Source: UBA5026 sp949065595 (GTDB taxonomy: Bacteria > Bacillota_I > Bacilli_A > RF39 > UBA660). From it: DNA of 48,419 nucleotides. Location of the stretch: NCBI GenBank assembly GCA_949065595.1, contig CARSXK010000008.1, positions 1 to 48,419 on the forward strand, in the 5' to 3' direction. Position numbers and translations under genes: made by a program. Positions 1-8,273 of this stretch are shown here, piece after piece. Position 1 is the stretch's first letter. Each line of letters opens with the position of its first letter. The notes beneath the pieces are model-generated. The model saw only the letters and a program-made list of their open reading frames with translations, did not search any database and was not told the origin of the DNA.

Positions 1-782
1 CAGGAAATTCAGGAACAACTTGGGCTTTGAGTGGCACAAGTAATCAAACAAAAAGCTATACGTGTAAAGATATGGCAGGTAATACCTATACAGCCTCTTA
101 TACATATAAGTACAATAGTTGTAAAACAGGAAAGAATGATTGTCAGCCAGGATATATCAATGGAGACTGGAGCAGTTGTGCAACAGGAAACAATAGTTGT
201 CAGCCAGGACATATACAAGTATGGAAGGATTGTTTAACAGGAAGTCCCAATGCATGTCAAGGTGGATACAAATGGGATAGTTGTGCAACCACGACTAATA
301 CTTGTAAGGGCGCTTATTCTTGTAGTTCAGGGACTTTACAATCAAACAATAAATGTTCCCTCCTAAAAGCAGTAAATAAAACTACAATAAAAAAACCAAT
401 GTTGAGTGTGGATAGTTGCACCAAATCTTGTCCAAGTTTTGGAGGGCAATGTCAAACAACTGCTAACACTGTTCATTGCGTATATGAAATGAAAAGCTGT
501 GACACTGCTAATGGGTATCAAATGAACTCGAGTGGAACTTGGTGCTATAAGTATGTAGATGCTAATTATGATCCTTGTGCAACAGGAAGTGCTGATGAAT
601 GTGTAGCAGGAAACAAATGGGATAACTGTGCAACTACTACCAATACATGCAAGGGGGGTTATGTCAACGGTGATTGGAGTGAATGTGCAACAGGAAGTAA
701 TACTTGTCAGCCAGGATATGAACAAGTATGGGTAACTTGTGCAACAGGTGCAAATACTTGTAAAGGTGGCTTCCAAATGTAA
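1..782 (+). CDS. Cys-rich tandem-repeat surface protein, 3' end only
   Basis: The frame is open from base 3 with no start, so the gene begins upstream of the window. The first ~30 residues resemble the end of an Ig-like or bacterial surface module rich in Thr, Ser and Tyr. Then come eight copies of a 16-20 residue unit, C-[AKLP]-T-x(4-5)-C-x-x-G-[YHF], often followed by W or NGDW. They are split by a central Cys-rich linker (about bases 315-560). There is no membrane segment or LPXTG-type signal in the visible part, and the protein ends inside the last repeat. The regular pairs of Cys suggest a disulfide-stabilised extracellular rod. A terminator follows 37 bases later. I do not recognise a named family. 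Coding is certain; the surface location is inferred from composition. Confidence 0.8.
   Translation, partial: GNSGTTWALSGTSNQTKSYTCKDMAGNTYTASYTYKYNSCKTGKNDCQPGYINGDWSSCATGNNSCQPGHIQVWKDCLTGSPNACQGGYKWDSCATTTNTCKGAYSCSSGTLQSNNKCSLLKAVNKTTIKKPMLSVDSCTKSCPSFGGQCQTTANTVHCVYEMKSCDTANGYQMNSSGTWCYKYVDANYDPCATGSADECVAGNKWDNCATTTNTCKGGYVNGDWSECATGSNTCQPGYEQVWVTCATGANTCKGGFQM
111..779 (+). repeat. Eight Cys-pair repeat units inside the surface protein
   Basis: Units of the form C-x-T-G-x-N-x-C-x-x-G-Y recur at about 111-175, 168-225, 225-275, 276-315, 570-615, 618-670, 670-725 and 730-779. The DNA is also alike: the bases coding TCQPGY or SCQPG recur near 139, 191 and 700, and the unit CATTTNTCKG occurs twice, near 284 and 628. 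This points to expansion by internal duplication. Confidence 0.7.
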
Positions 783-818
783 TCTCCATATTAAAATAGA
801 ATTATAAAAAGTATATAA

Positions 819-855
819 AAAGGATTTGTTATTTTCTCAACAAATCCTTTATTTT
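819..855 (+). terminator. Intrinsic terminator of the Cys-rich gene
   Basis: A 12 bp perfect stem (819-830 with 839-850) has an 8-base loop and is followed by a T-rich tail. It lies 37 bases after the stop codon. Confidence 0.8.
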
Positions 856-947
856 ATTTGTATTTTTAAAACTTAATTTGGCAATTTGCTTTAAAATATC
901 TATTCCATGTGTTTGTACCAATTTGACGCTTGCCTCAAAAAAAGTAA

Positions 948-1643
948 TCATTCATTATTTTTTTCTGCTTCATACTTTGTAATCAATTCATCTAAATGTT
1001 CTAGTTCGATTGTTTTTTCTTCCATTGCTTCTTCCATGATCATTTGATGCATTGTATTGTCTTCTACAGATAGAGGATGCATATTGTCGTAAAAGTTAAA
1101 GATATATTCCCATATACATAATATTTGCAAATTCACGCAAACATAAATAAAACCTTGTACAACACCTTTTATATTGGGAATAAAGTGGTAAGATAAGATA
1201 CATAATATAGTAATAAATAAGCAAGTTGTTTTAATTTTCCCAACCCATAAAGATTCAGTTTTGCCACTTTTTAAATGAAAATATAAATTGAATAAGGCCA
1301 GAATGATTTCCAAAAAAACAATACCCCATATTAGTGAAAAAACAGATGTGAGACATAGACATAATCCAATTGCAAAAATTTTATCCGCAACTGCATCTAA
1401 TTTAGCACCTATGTCACTTACTGTATTCCACTTACGGGCCAACATTCCATCTATAAAATCTGTCACTGCTGCGATACTTGCAAAAGCGATTACAAGAGGA
1501 ATTTGCTTCCCAATTCCTAGAATTATAATTATGGGGGTAAAAACAATACGCATCCCAGTTAAAACATTGGGTAGCCATTTTTTATAATCTTGAATGAATG
1601 GTTTTAATTTACCTATATTTTTTTTGTTTTTCAATTGCTTCAT
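948..1643 (-). CDS. pgsA: CDP-alcohol phosphatidyltransferase, PgsA-like
   Basis: This 231-residue membrane protein carries the complete CDP-alcohol phosphotransferase signature D-x2-D-G-x2-A-R-x8-G-x3-D-x3-D (from DFIDGMLAR to the last Asp). The family transfers a phosphatidyl group from CDP-diacylglycerol to an alcohol. Bacillota PgsA makes phosphatidylglycerophosphate at the membrane. Several hydrophobic segments follow the motif. The longer reading frame starts 12 codons upstream, but GGAGG lies 7 bases before the Met at 1643, so that start is chosen. The C-terminal ~40 residues are acidic and Glu-rich, beyond the usual ~190-residue PgsA. The gene stands alone on the minus strand with its own promoter. 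Another alcohol acceptor, such as a cardiolipin-type substrate, cannot be excluded. Confidence 0.82.
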   Translation of the reverse strand: MKQLKNKKNIGKLKPFIQDYKKWLPNVLTGMRIVFTPIIIILGIGKQIPLVIAFASIAAVTDFIDGMLARKWNTVSDIGAKLDAVADKIFAIGLCLCLTSVFSLIWGIVFLEIILALFNLYFHLKSGKTESLWVGKIKTTCLFITILCILSYHFIPNIKGVVQGFIYVCVNLQILCIWEYIFNFYDNMHPLSVEDNTMHQMIMEEAMEEKTIELEHLDELITKYEAEKNNE

Positions 1644-1663
1644 AACAATCCTCCAATAAGTAT

Positions 1664-1692
1664 ATTTTAGCAAATTCATGCTACAGAATCAA
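1664..1692 (-). promoter_or_regulatory. Sigma-A promoter of the pgsA-like gene
   Basis: On the minus strand TTGATT (1692-1687) and TAAAAT (1669-1664) are 17 bp apart, about 20 bases before the start codon. Confidence 0.6.
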
Positions 1693-1753
1693 TTCTTTGC
1701 ATGAAAAAAAGAGAAGAAACATATATTATAGTGTATCCGAATTGGATACATTT

Positions 1754-1785
1754 GGAAAACTATAGTGTTATGGTTTTCCTTTTTT
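1754..1785 (+). terminator. Terminator-like hairpin with no gene before it
   Basis: GGAAAAC (1754-1760) pairs with GTTTTCC (1773-1779) and six or more T follow in the plus direction. Just upstream, 1732-1750 is a 7 bp inverted repeat (TGTATCC/GGATACA). The pgsA-like gene runs the other way, so no plus-strand gene ends here. The hairpin may protect the 1889 operon from read-through or end a short RNA. Confidence 0.45.
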
Positions 1786-1816
1786 GTCAACTTATGTCAT
1801 TTTTTTCATCAGAAGC

Positions 1817-1845
1817 TATACATTTCGTCTTATTTTTGTTACAAT
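1817..1845 (+). promoter_or_regulatory. Putative extended -10 promoter of the dockerin-hydrolase operon
   Basis: TGT-TACAAT (-10 at 1840-1845) has an upstream TG. A weak -35, TATACA, lies at 1817-1822 with 17 bp spacing. The start codon is 44 bases downstream. Confidence 0.45.
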
Positions 1846-1888
1846 ATATGTAAGATATTGTCAAATTATAGCAAAGAGAGGGGATTAA

Positions 1889-3916
1889 ATGAAAAATAAA
1901 AGAATTGCTTCATTTTTCTTATGTATTTTATTGATTTCCTTTTTTCCTGTAATTGAAATTCATGCAGAAGAAAAAATAGGAAATGTTACAAGTGGAAAAG
2001 TTCCATTTACCAAAAACCCTAATATAGAATCTCCAAGCACTTATGACTATGTTGCACCCAATTTATTGCATTATTTAGATATGGGAGATGAGGTGAGCAG
2101 TACTGGAGTAAAAGTAAAATCAACAGTCAGTACTTGCCAAACGGATTTTTATCAAGTGCGTTATCTATTTAGTGATAATGGAACATCCTATACAGGCTAT
2201 ATTTGTGGAGATTATGTAAAATTTGAGATTGATATTACTCCTTATATAGAAGAATTCGAAAAACAAGGTTTTCCAAAAAGCTATTGGAAATCATTAGCGC
2301 TTTTAAAAGAAGCGCATCCTAACTGGGTTTTTCAGGCTTATCAAACGGGTATTCAGTGGAATGATGCTTTAGACAATGAGGCGATTGTTGGAAAAAGTTT
2401 GCTTCATAAAAATTATACAGGGAATGGGGGCTATTTAGATATATCAAGTGGCTCTTACAACGTTCTTACTGATACATGGTATGGAAAAGATGGACCCAAT
2501 TGGCTTGCTGCTAATAGACAAACCGTTGCTTATTATATGGATCCTAGAAATTTTTTGACAGAAATGTCTATTTTCATGTTTGAAGATTTATCTTATCAAG
2601 AAGAAATACATACCAAAGAAGTCGTAAAACAAATATTGGGAAGTGAATTTTTACAACAATATGTAGATGTATTTATGGAAGCTGCGCAAAATTATAACAT
2701 TAGCCCAATTCATCTTGCTTCTCGTGTACGTCAAGAAGTTGGAACGACTGTTAGTGTAACTACGAGTGGAGCAGAATTTACTTATAAAGATCAAACATAT
2801 AGTGGTCTTTATAACTTTTACAATATTGGTGCAACTTCGGGTGAGGATAGTTGGAAAAAAGGACTTGTTTGGGCAAATGGAGGGATTAATCACGATACTT
2901 CTTATGGAAGACCATGGAATACTCCAGAAAAGGCAATTTTAGGAGGAGCGCAAGTGATTGCTGAAGATTATATTTCAGTGGGACAGGATACCATGTATTT
3001 TCAAAAATGGAACGTGGTGACAAATAATCCATTTACACATCAATATATGACTAATATTATGGCTCCTGTAAGTGAAGCGGGAACCGTGTTTCGTTCTTAT
3101 GAAAAATTAGGACTTATTCAAAATGGAACAGAAGGAGTTTCATTTGTCTTTACGATACCAGTTTATCAAGGTTTTCCAGAAGAAAAATCTAGTTTGCCTC
3201 CTACTGGGAATCCCAACTATTATTTAAAAACATTGACTGTTAATGGTAAAAATGTAGATAATTTCTATCATGATACCGTAAATTATACTGTATATGTAAG
3301 TGGTACATATGCAGAAATAAATGCAGCTGCAATTAATGGAAATGCAGTGGTAGAAGGAATTGGTAAAATTCCACTGAAAGAAAAAGAAACGAAACATGTG
3401 ATAAAAGTAACTGCGCAAAATGGGAGTCAGAATGAATATACGATAACGTTAATTCGTACCGATGATGCCCAAGTATCTATACCAGATATTGTAAGTGAGG
3501 CAGGCTTCCGCATAGAAGAAAATATGCTTTCTAATTTTTCACTCCAACAAACAGTTTCAAGTGTAAAAAATAAATTAAGCAGTGTTTATGGACGCTTGGA
3601 CATTACAGTAACTGATAGTAATGGCGCTACTAAAACCGATGATCAAATGATTGGTACAGGCGATCAAATTAAATTAGAAGTAAATGGACAATCTCAAATT
3701 TATCAAATTGTTATATATGGAGATGCCAATGGTGATGGGAAATTAGACTTAACAGACATTTTATATTTACAAAGACATTATCTTAAAGTAGAAAGTGGTC
3801 AGTTGGTGGGTATTTATTATAAGGCCACTGATGTTGATCGAAATGGTACCATCGATTTAACCGATTTGTTACAATTTCAAAGGCATTATCTTAAAATAGC
3901 GTCTATCCAACAATAA
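1889..3916 (+). CDS. Secreted glucosaminidase with cadherin-like and type I dockerin domains
   Basis: This is a 675-residue exported peptidoglycan hydrolase. Residues 1-26 form a signal peptide. An SH3-like region follows (to ~110, ending near GYICGDYV). A glucosaminidase domain (~125-430) has the family motif around SPIHLASRVRQEVG, where the Glu is the expected catalytic acid. Next is a cadherin-like beta-sandwich (~448-530, starting YYLKTLTVNG) and a linker domain. The C-terminus is a type I dockerin (~608-668) with two calcium loops, DANGDGKLDLTD and DVDRNGTIDLTD, each followed by a helix ending QRHYLK. The near-identical halves suggest two-way symmetric binding. The strong ribosome site GAGAGGGG fixes the start. 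The next gene, 12 bases on, encodes a cohesin-like anchor, the natural partner of a dockerin. Confidence 0.88.
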   Translation: MKNKRIASFFLCILLISFFPVIEIHAEEKIGNVTSGKVPFTKNPNIESPSTYDYVAPNLLHYLDMGDEVSSTGVKVKSTVSTCQTDFYQVRYLFSDNGTSYTGYICGDYVKFEIDITPYIEEFEKQGFPKSYWKSLALLKEAHPNWVFQAYQTGIQWNDALDNEAIVGKSLLHKNYTGNGGYLDISSGSYNVLTDTWYGKDGPNWLAANRQTVAYYMDPRNFLTEMSIFMFEDLSYQEEIHTKEVVKQILGSEFLQQYVDVFMEAAQNYNISPIHLASRVRQEVGTTVSVTTSGAEFTYKDQTYSGLYNFYNIGATSGEDSWKKGLVWANGGINHDTSYGRPWNTPEKAILGGAQVIAEDYISVGQDTMYFQKWNVVTNNPFTHQYMTNIMAPVSEAGTVFRSYEKLGLIQNGTEGVSFVFTIPVYQGFPEEKSSLPPTGNPNYYLKTLTVNGKNVDNFYHDTVNYTVYVSGTYAEINAAAINGNAVVEGIGKIPLKEKETKHVIKVTAQNGSQNEYTITLIRTDDAQVSIPDIVSEAGFRIEENMLSNFSLQQTVSSVKNKLSSVYGRLDITVTDSNGATKTDDQMIGTGDQIKLEVNGQSQIYQIVIYGDANGDGKLDLTDILYLQRHYLKVESGQLVGIYYKATDVDRNGTIDLTDLLQFQRHYLKIASIQQ

Positions 3917-3927
3917 GGAGTTGAAGT

Positions 3928-5307
3928 ATGAAAAAAAATATAGGTAAGTATCTGCTATTATGTATTCCCCTTTTTTTCCTTTTCATTTGCGGAACAGTCA
4001 AAGCAGCTTCGGCAAACGTTACGGTTCAAAGTTCATCCTCAATGGTTGTTGTAGGTAGAACGTTCAATGTAACAGTCACAGTATCCAGTAATGTAGCACT
4101 TGCAAACTGGGAATATACCCTTGCTTTTGATAGCAGTAAATTGGATTTGGTCAGCGGAACCCCATATATAATGGATATGATTACAACAGCTAACAATGTT
4201 ACAAGCCGTAGCTATAATTATACGTTTCGGGCCAAAGCCAGTGGAAATGCCAACATCTATATTCAATCTGCAGTTGTCAATGGTTTATATGATGGAGGTC
4301 TTGCAGTCAATCGTGGATCTCGTACTGTTACTTTAAAAACACAAGCCGAAATAGAAGCTTCATATAGTAAAAATAATTATTTATCATCTCTTGGTGTAGA
4401 AGGTGTGGGGTTGTCTCCTGAATTTAACAAGGAGGTACTTGAATACACAGTAGAGTTGGAACCAGGTACGACTGCGATTAATTTAGTTGGGTCTGTGGAA
4501 GATAAAACAGCGACTTTAGAAGGTACTGGTCCAAAAGAAGTCGCAGAAGGTGCGAATCGTTTTGAAGTAAAAGTGACTGCACAAAATGGTAATGTAAGAA
4601 CTTATGTTGTGATAGTCAATGTCAAAGAATACAATCCGATTGAAGTAGAAGTCAAGGGTCAAAAATATCGTGTTGTGCGTAAACGTTCTGAATTAACTGC
4701 TCCTGCCAATTATACAGAGGCATCAGTTATGATGGGAGAAGAGGAAGTACCTACTTATTATAGTGAAATTACAAAGTATACATTGGTAGGATTAAAAGAT
4801 GAAGAAGGAAATATAGGATATTATATTTATAATGCGGAAAAAAATAGTTATATTGAATACCAAGAATTTGCTTTTCAAAGAATTGTATTATATCCAATGG
4901 AAGTCAAAGAAATTCCTGTTCGCTATCAACCTGCTGTTGTGGTAATCAATGAGAAAAAAGTCAATGCATATAAATTAAAAGAGGATTCAAAGTATGCACT
5001 TATTTATGGAATGAATGTAGAAACTGGTGTATCAAATTTTTATTTATACAACAGTGACGAAAATACACTACAGATATATTTTCAAGAAGAAGTTGAATTG
5101 TTAGAACAAGAAAAAGAGAAGTATCAATTGATTGGATTATGTCTCGGTGGTGGTTGTCTTTTCTTATTTTTCATTCTCATCATTGTATTATGTAAAAAAG
5201 GAAAGAAAAAAGATAGAACCATAGAAGCAAGGCATCAAAGGCGAAAAGAAAAGAAGAAAAAAAGATACGAAAAGGAAAATATAATGGATGAATCAGTATC
5301 GGAATAG
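3928..5307 (+). CDS. Membrane-anchored cohesin-like protein
   Basis: This 459-residue protein has a signal peptide (1-27), then a cohesin-like beta-sandwich (~28-142). The latter has the family pattern: a VTVTVSSNV strand, then WEYTLAFDSSKLDLVSG. A cadherin-like beta-sandwich follows (~148-232, starting NNYLSSLGV) and an extracellular region of two similar modules (~240-390). A single membrane helix (~393-415) precedes a very basic cytoplasmic tail. It shares its operon with the dockerin-bearing glucosaminidase (12-base gap, AAGGAG site), so it probably displays that enzyme on the cell surface. The cohesin call rests on fold pattern and context, not a search; a carbohydrate-binding or generic Ig-like role is the alternative. 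Confidence 0.75.
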   Translation: MKKNIGKYLLLCIPLFFLFICGTVKAASANVTVQSSSSMVVVGRTFNVTVTVSSNVALANWEYTLAFDSSKLDLVSGTPYIMDMITTANNVTSRSYNYTFRAKASGNANIYIQSAVVNGLYDGGLAVNRGSRTVTLKTQAEIEASYSKNNYLSSLGVEGVGLSPEFNKEVLEYTVELEPGTTAINLVGSVEDKTATLEGTGPKEVAEGANRFEVKVTAQNGNVRTYVVIVNVKEYNPIEVEVKGQKYRVVRKRSELTAPANYTEASVMMGEEEVPTYYSEITKYTLVGLKDEEGNIGYYIYNAEKNSYIEYQEFAFQRIVLYPMEVKEIPVRYQPAVVVINEKKVNAYKLKEDSKYALIYGMNVETGVSNFYLYNSDENTLQIYFQEEVELLEQEKEKYQLIGLCLGGGCLFLFFILIIVLCKKGKKKDRTIEARHQRRKEKKKKRYEKENIMDESVSE

Positions 5308-5327
5308 GATGCTGATTTTTGTTTTAT
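5291..5327 (+). terminator. Terminator overlapping the stop codon of the cohesin-like gene
   Basis: A 10 bp stem (5291-5300 with 5308-5317, one G-U) has a loop that contains the TAG stop. A T-rich tail follows. Confidence 0.8.
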
Positions 5328-5345
5328 TTCAAAAGATGTTATAAT
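5317..5345 (+). promoter_or_regulatory. Promoter of the 5369 gene
   Basis: A perfect TATAAT is at 5340-5345. The -35 is weak (TTTTGT, 5317-5322, 17 bp) and falls in the T-tail of the preceding terminator. AAGGAGG (5354-5360) follows. Confidence 0.55.
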
Positions 5346-5368
5346 AGCGTATTAAGGAGGATTTCTTT

Positions 5369-6208
5369 ATGGAGAGAAAACAAGTTGGTTGTGAAATCGA
5401 AAGTGAAATTCGCTTTTTAGCGTTATTTGGTTATCATGTCATTCCGTTGGGTGATGACATGTGGTATCAAGTGGTGGATCAAATGAATATACCAATTGGT
5501 AGTGTTCAAAGAGTGGAATTGCCTAGTGCAAAGGAAAATAAGCAAATCCCATTGTTTGGGTATTGTATTCAGGTGGAAAGTAAAAGCATTCAATATTATG
5601 CAATCAGGGAACCATATAAAGAAGTAGAACAGTATGAATTTAATTTACAAGATAAAAGCAAAACTCATGTCCTTTTAAAATTAGGAGAAAAACCACATAT
5701 TACTTTATGGGGTAAAAAATGTGGATATATGGATTTTAGGATGGATACCCATCATATGTTATTAAATTGTGAGAATCAAATAGACGACTTAAAAATAGAA
5801 CATACCATTTCTGTGAAATCATTTGAGGATAAAAAATCATATGATTATGGGATTTCTTTTTGTAGTAGTAAAAAGCAAATGCATAGTGCAACTGATAGAA
5901 CAACATCGATTGTTGGTTTTTCACAAAAAGAAAATTGTTTATTAGGTCATATATTAAAATGGAATGGAAATAGCATTTTAAAAGATACTTCGTTTCCAAT
6001 AGAAGGTACTGCTTTAGAAGCCATACAAAATCATCGAGAAGGCTTATATTATTTTAATCAGTTTCGTAATGTTTTAAATCAATTGATCCCTTTTCAAAAA
6101 GAAGTCTTTGCACTATTATTAGAAGAAGTGGATATCCAAGATGAAATGAAGGTATTTGTATCTGACATCGCAAGAAAAAAAGAATTAAGCAGAAAAATAA
6201 ATAGGTAA
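5369..6208 (+). CDS. Uncharacterised cytoplasmic protein
   Basis: I do not recognise this 279-residue protein. It has no signal peptide or membrane helix. It has scattered Cys residues, a middle rich in beta-type strands (~50-200) and a helical, charged C-terminus. A consensus AAGGAGG lies 8 bases before ATG. It is a single-gene unit with its own promoter and terminator, placed just before the murG-ftsZ block. A link to wall synthesis is only a guess from position. Confidence 0.75.
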   Translation: MERKQVGCEIESEIRFLALFGYHVIPLGDDMWYQVVDQMNIPIGSVQRVELPSAKENKQIPLFGYCIQVESKSIQYYAIREPYKEVEQYEFNLQDKSKTHVLLKLGEKPHITLWGKKCGYMDFRMDTHHMLLNCENQIDDLKIEHTISVKSFEDKKSYDYGISFCSSKKQMHSATDRTTSIVGFSQKENCLLGHILKWNGNSILKDTSFPIEGTALEAIQNHREGLYYFNQFRNVLNQLIPFQKEVFALLLEEVDIQDEMKVFVSDIARKKELSRKINR

Positions 6209-6234
6209 GTATCTTAAAAAAGGATGCTTTTTTT
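6207..6234 (+). terminator. Terminator of the 5369 gene
   Basis: AAGTATC (6207-6213) pairs with GATGCTT (6223-6229), followed by a run of seven T. The stem begins inside the TAA stop codon. Confidence 0.75.
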
Positions 6235-6251
6235 CTCTTTCTTCTAAACTA

Positions 6252-6281
6252 TTCTAAAATCGCATACAATTATGGTATAAT
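6252..6281 (+). promoter_or_regulatory. Extended -10 promoter of murG
   Basis: TGG-TATAAT (-10 at 6276-6281) carries the TGn extension. The -35 is weak (TTCTAA near 6252). Confidence 0.55.
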
Positions 6282-6301
6282 AGAATTAGGATGGTGATGG
6301 A

Positions 6302-7378
6302 ATGAGAGTAATCATAAGTGCAGGTGGTACAGGTGGTCATATTTATCCTGCTTTAGCCATTGTTGATAAAATTAAGGAAAAAGAACCCAATAGTGAATTT
6401 TTATATATTGGAACACACAACCGGATGGAAAAAGATATTGTTCCAAAAAGGGGAATTCCATTTAAAACGATTGAAATATATGGATTTCAAAGAAAACATT
6501 TATTTAAAAATTTTAAAACCATACAATGTTTTATAAAAGGAATTCAAAATGCCAAACATATCATTAAGGAATTTAAACCAGATATAGTGATAGGTGTTGG
6601 TGGATATGTTACAGGACCAGTTATATATGCTGCTAAAAAATTAGGATATCCCACATTCATTCATGAGCAAAATAGTGTTCCTGGGAAAGCCAATTTATTT
6701 TTAAGTAAATATACAGATAAAATTGGTGTATCATTCAAAACAACATTAAAACATTTTCCAGAATATAAAACAATATTCACGGGAAATCCTTGTAGTGAGG
6801 CTGCAAAAAATTCCAAACAATCCGATAAAGCTAAATATGGATTATCCAAAGATAAAAAATTAATCTATATTGTAATGGGTTCTTTGGGCTCAAGTAAAAT
6901 GAATGATATTTTAGTGAAAACTATGAATTTATTTCAAAATAAAGACTATGAAATTTTATTTGTAACTGGAAAAGATTCTTATGAAACTGTATCTAAAAAT
7001 AAATTTCCTAAAAATGTTTTTGTTGTTCCTTATATTGAAAATCAAATTGAAATGATGCATAATGCTGATATTATGATTACCAGATGTGGGGCGACGACAT
7101 TGAGTGAAATTATTGCTCTTAAAATACCATCTATCTTAATTCCAAGTCCTTATGTCCCTGATAATCATCAATATAAAAATGCAATGGACTTTATCAAACA
7201 AGATGCAGCTGTTTTAATCGAAGAAAAAGATGTAAAAGGTGATATTTTGGTTAGAACAGTGGATACGATGATTCAAGATACAGAGCGATTAAGAACAATG
7301 CAAAAAAATTTGTCTTTATTAGATATTCCTTCTAGTGCAACGACAATTTATGAAACCTTAAAAGAAATGGTGAAGTAA
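6302..7378 (+). CDS. murG: UDP-GlcNAc:lipid I N-acetylglucosaminyltransferase MurG
   Basis: MurG adds GlcNAc to undecaprenyl-pyrophosphoryl-MurNAc-pentapeptide, making lipid II on the inner membrane face. The 358-residue protein has the N-terminal GGTGGHIYPALA loop, GVGGYVTGP and the HEQN motif of the lipid I-binding half. The C-terminal half has the UDP-GlcNAc-binding pattern TRCGATTLSEI and DNHQ. Length is normal for the family. It opens a murG-murB-divIB operon: the murB GTG begins 2 bases after the murG stop. A GGATGG-type ribosome site precedes ATG. Confidence 0.97.
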   Translation: MRVIISAGGTGGHIYPALAIVDKIKEKEPNSEFLYIGTHNRMEKDIVPKRGIPFKTIEIYGFQRKHLFKNFKTIQCFIKGIQNAKHIIKEFKPDIVIGVGGYVTGPVIYAAKKLGYPTFIHEQNSVPGKANLFLSKYTDKIGVSFKTTLKHFPEYKTIFTGNPCSEAAKNSKQSDKAKYGLSKDKKLIYIVMGSLGSSKMNDILVKTMNLFQNKDYEILFVTGKDSYETVSKNKFPKNVFVVPYIENQIEMMHNADIMITRCGATTLSEIIALKIPSILIPSPYVPDNHQYKNAMDFIKQDAAVLIEEKDVKGDILVRTVDTMIQDTERLRTMQKNLSLLDIPSSATTIYETLKEMVK

Positions 7379-7379
7379 T

Positions 7380-8261
7380 GTGATAAAAGAATTAAAAAAA
7401 TGTGGAAAAGTGTTTGAGAATGTAAATTTAAAAGATTATACTACTTATAAATTACAAGGGAAAGCTTCTTTTTTGGTCGAACCAGGCTCACAAGAAGAAC
7501 TCCTTCGTTTGTTATCCTATATCAAACAGAATCAACTTGCTTATAAAATCATTGGTGGCGGTTCGAATTTGATTTTTCATGGGGATTATCATGGTATTTT
7601 AATTCGATTGTGTGCTTTTGATACTTTAAAAATAGAAGATACCAAAATAAAAGTAGGTGCAGGATATCCAATGCTCAAATTGGCTCTTAAATTATCTCGT
7701 ATGGGTTATACAGGGCTTGAATTTGCAACTGGAATTCCAGGAACCGTTGGAGGGGCTGTATTTAATAATGCTGGTGCCTATGGAAGCGATATGGGATATA
7801 TTGTAGAAAGTATTTTGGTCATTACGCCAGAATTAGAACTGAAACGATTCTATAATAAAGAATTGAATTTTCATTATCGTACTTCTTTTTTGAAACAAAA
7901 TCCTGGATATGTTTGTTTAGAAGTAAATTTAGTTTTAAAAAGAGGGAATAAAGAAGAGATTATTGAAATTATTGAAGACCGAAAAAAACGAAGATTGATG
8001 TCACAACCTTTGGAATTGCCAAGTGCAGGAAGTGTTTTTCGAAATCCAGATGGGCTATCTGCTTGGAAATTAATTGAAGATTTAGGATTAAAAGGCTACC
8101 AAGTGGGGGGCGCTAAAGTTTCTGAAAAGCATGCCAATTTTATTGTAACAGATGGAACTGCAACAGGAGAAGATGTGATAGCAGTCATTCAGACAATTCA
8201 AACAAAGGTAAAGGAAGAAAATCATATAGATATGTTATTAGAACAAGAAATCGTAGAATAA
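7380..8261 (+). CDS. murB: UDP-N-acetylenolpyruvoylglucosamine reductase MurB
   Basis: MurB is an FAD/NADPH enzyme that reduces UDP-GlcNAc-enolpyruvate to UDP-MurNAc. The 293-residue protein has the FAD-binding part with IGGGSNL and GLEFATGIPGTVGGAVFNNAG, then YRTSFLK and SAGSVFRNP, which hold the conserved Arg and catalytic Ser. Features such as the YRTS spacing suit the Gram-positive type II enzymes. The start is GTG at 7380; the overlapping ATG at 7378 runs straight into TGA, so it is not the start. The tight junction with murG suggests translational coupling. Confidence 0.96.
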   Translation: MIKELKKCGKVFENVNLKDYTTYKLQGKASFLVEPGSQEELLRLLSYIKQNQLAYKIIGGGSNLIFHGDYHGILIRLCAFDTLKIEDTKIKVGAGYPMLKLALKLSRMGYTGLEFATGIPGTVGGAVFNNAGAYGSDMGYIVESILVITPELELKRFYNKELNFHYRTSFLKQNPGYVCLEVNLVLKRGNKEEIIEIIEDRKKRRLMSQPLELPSAGSVFRNPDGLSAWKLIEDLGLKGYQVGGAKVSEKHANFIVTDGTATGEDVIAVIQTIQTKVKEENHIDMLLEQEIVE

Positions 8262-8273
8262 TGAGGGATAGAT

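Noticed and set aside
1701..1850. About 49-codon plus-strand frame starting MKKREETYIIVYP
   Set aside because: No ribosome site, and it runs through the terminator-like hairpin and the promoter of the next gene; the second half is only a hydrophobic AT-rich translation.
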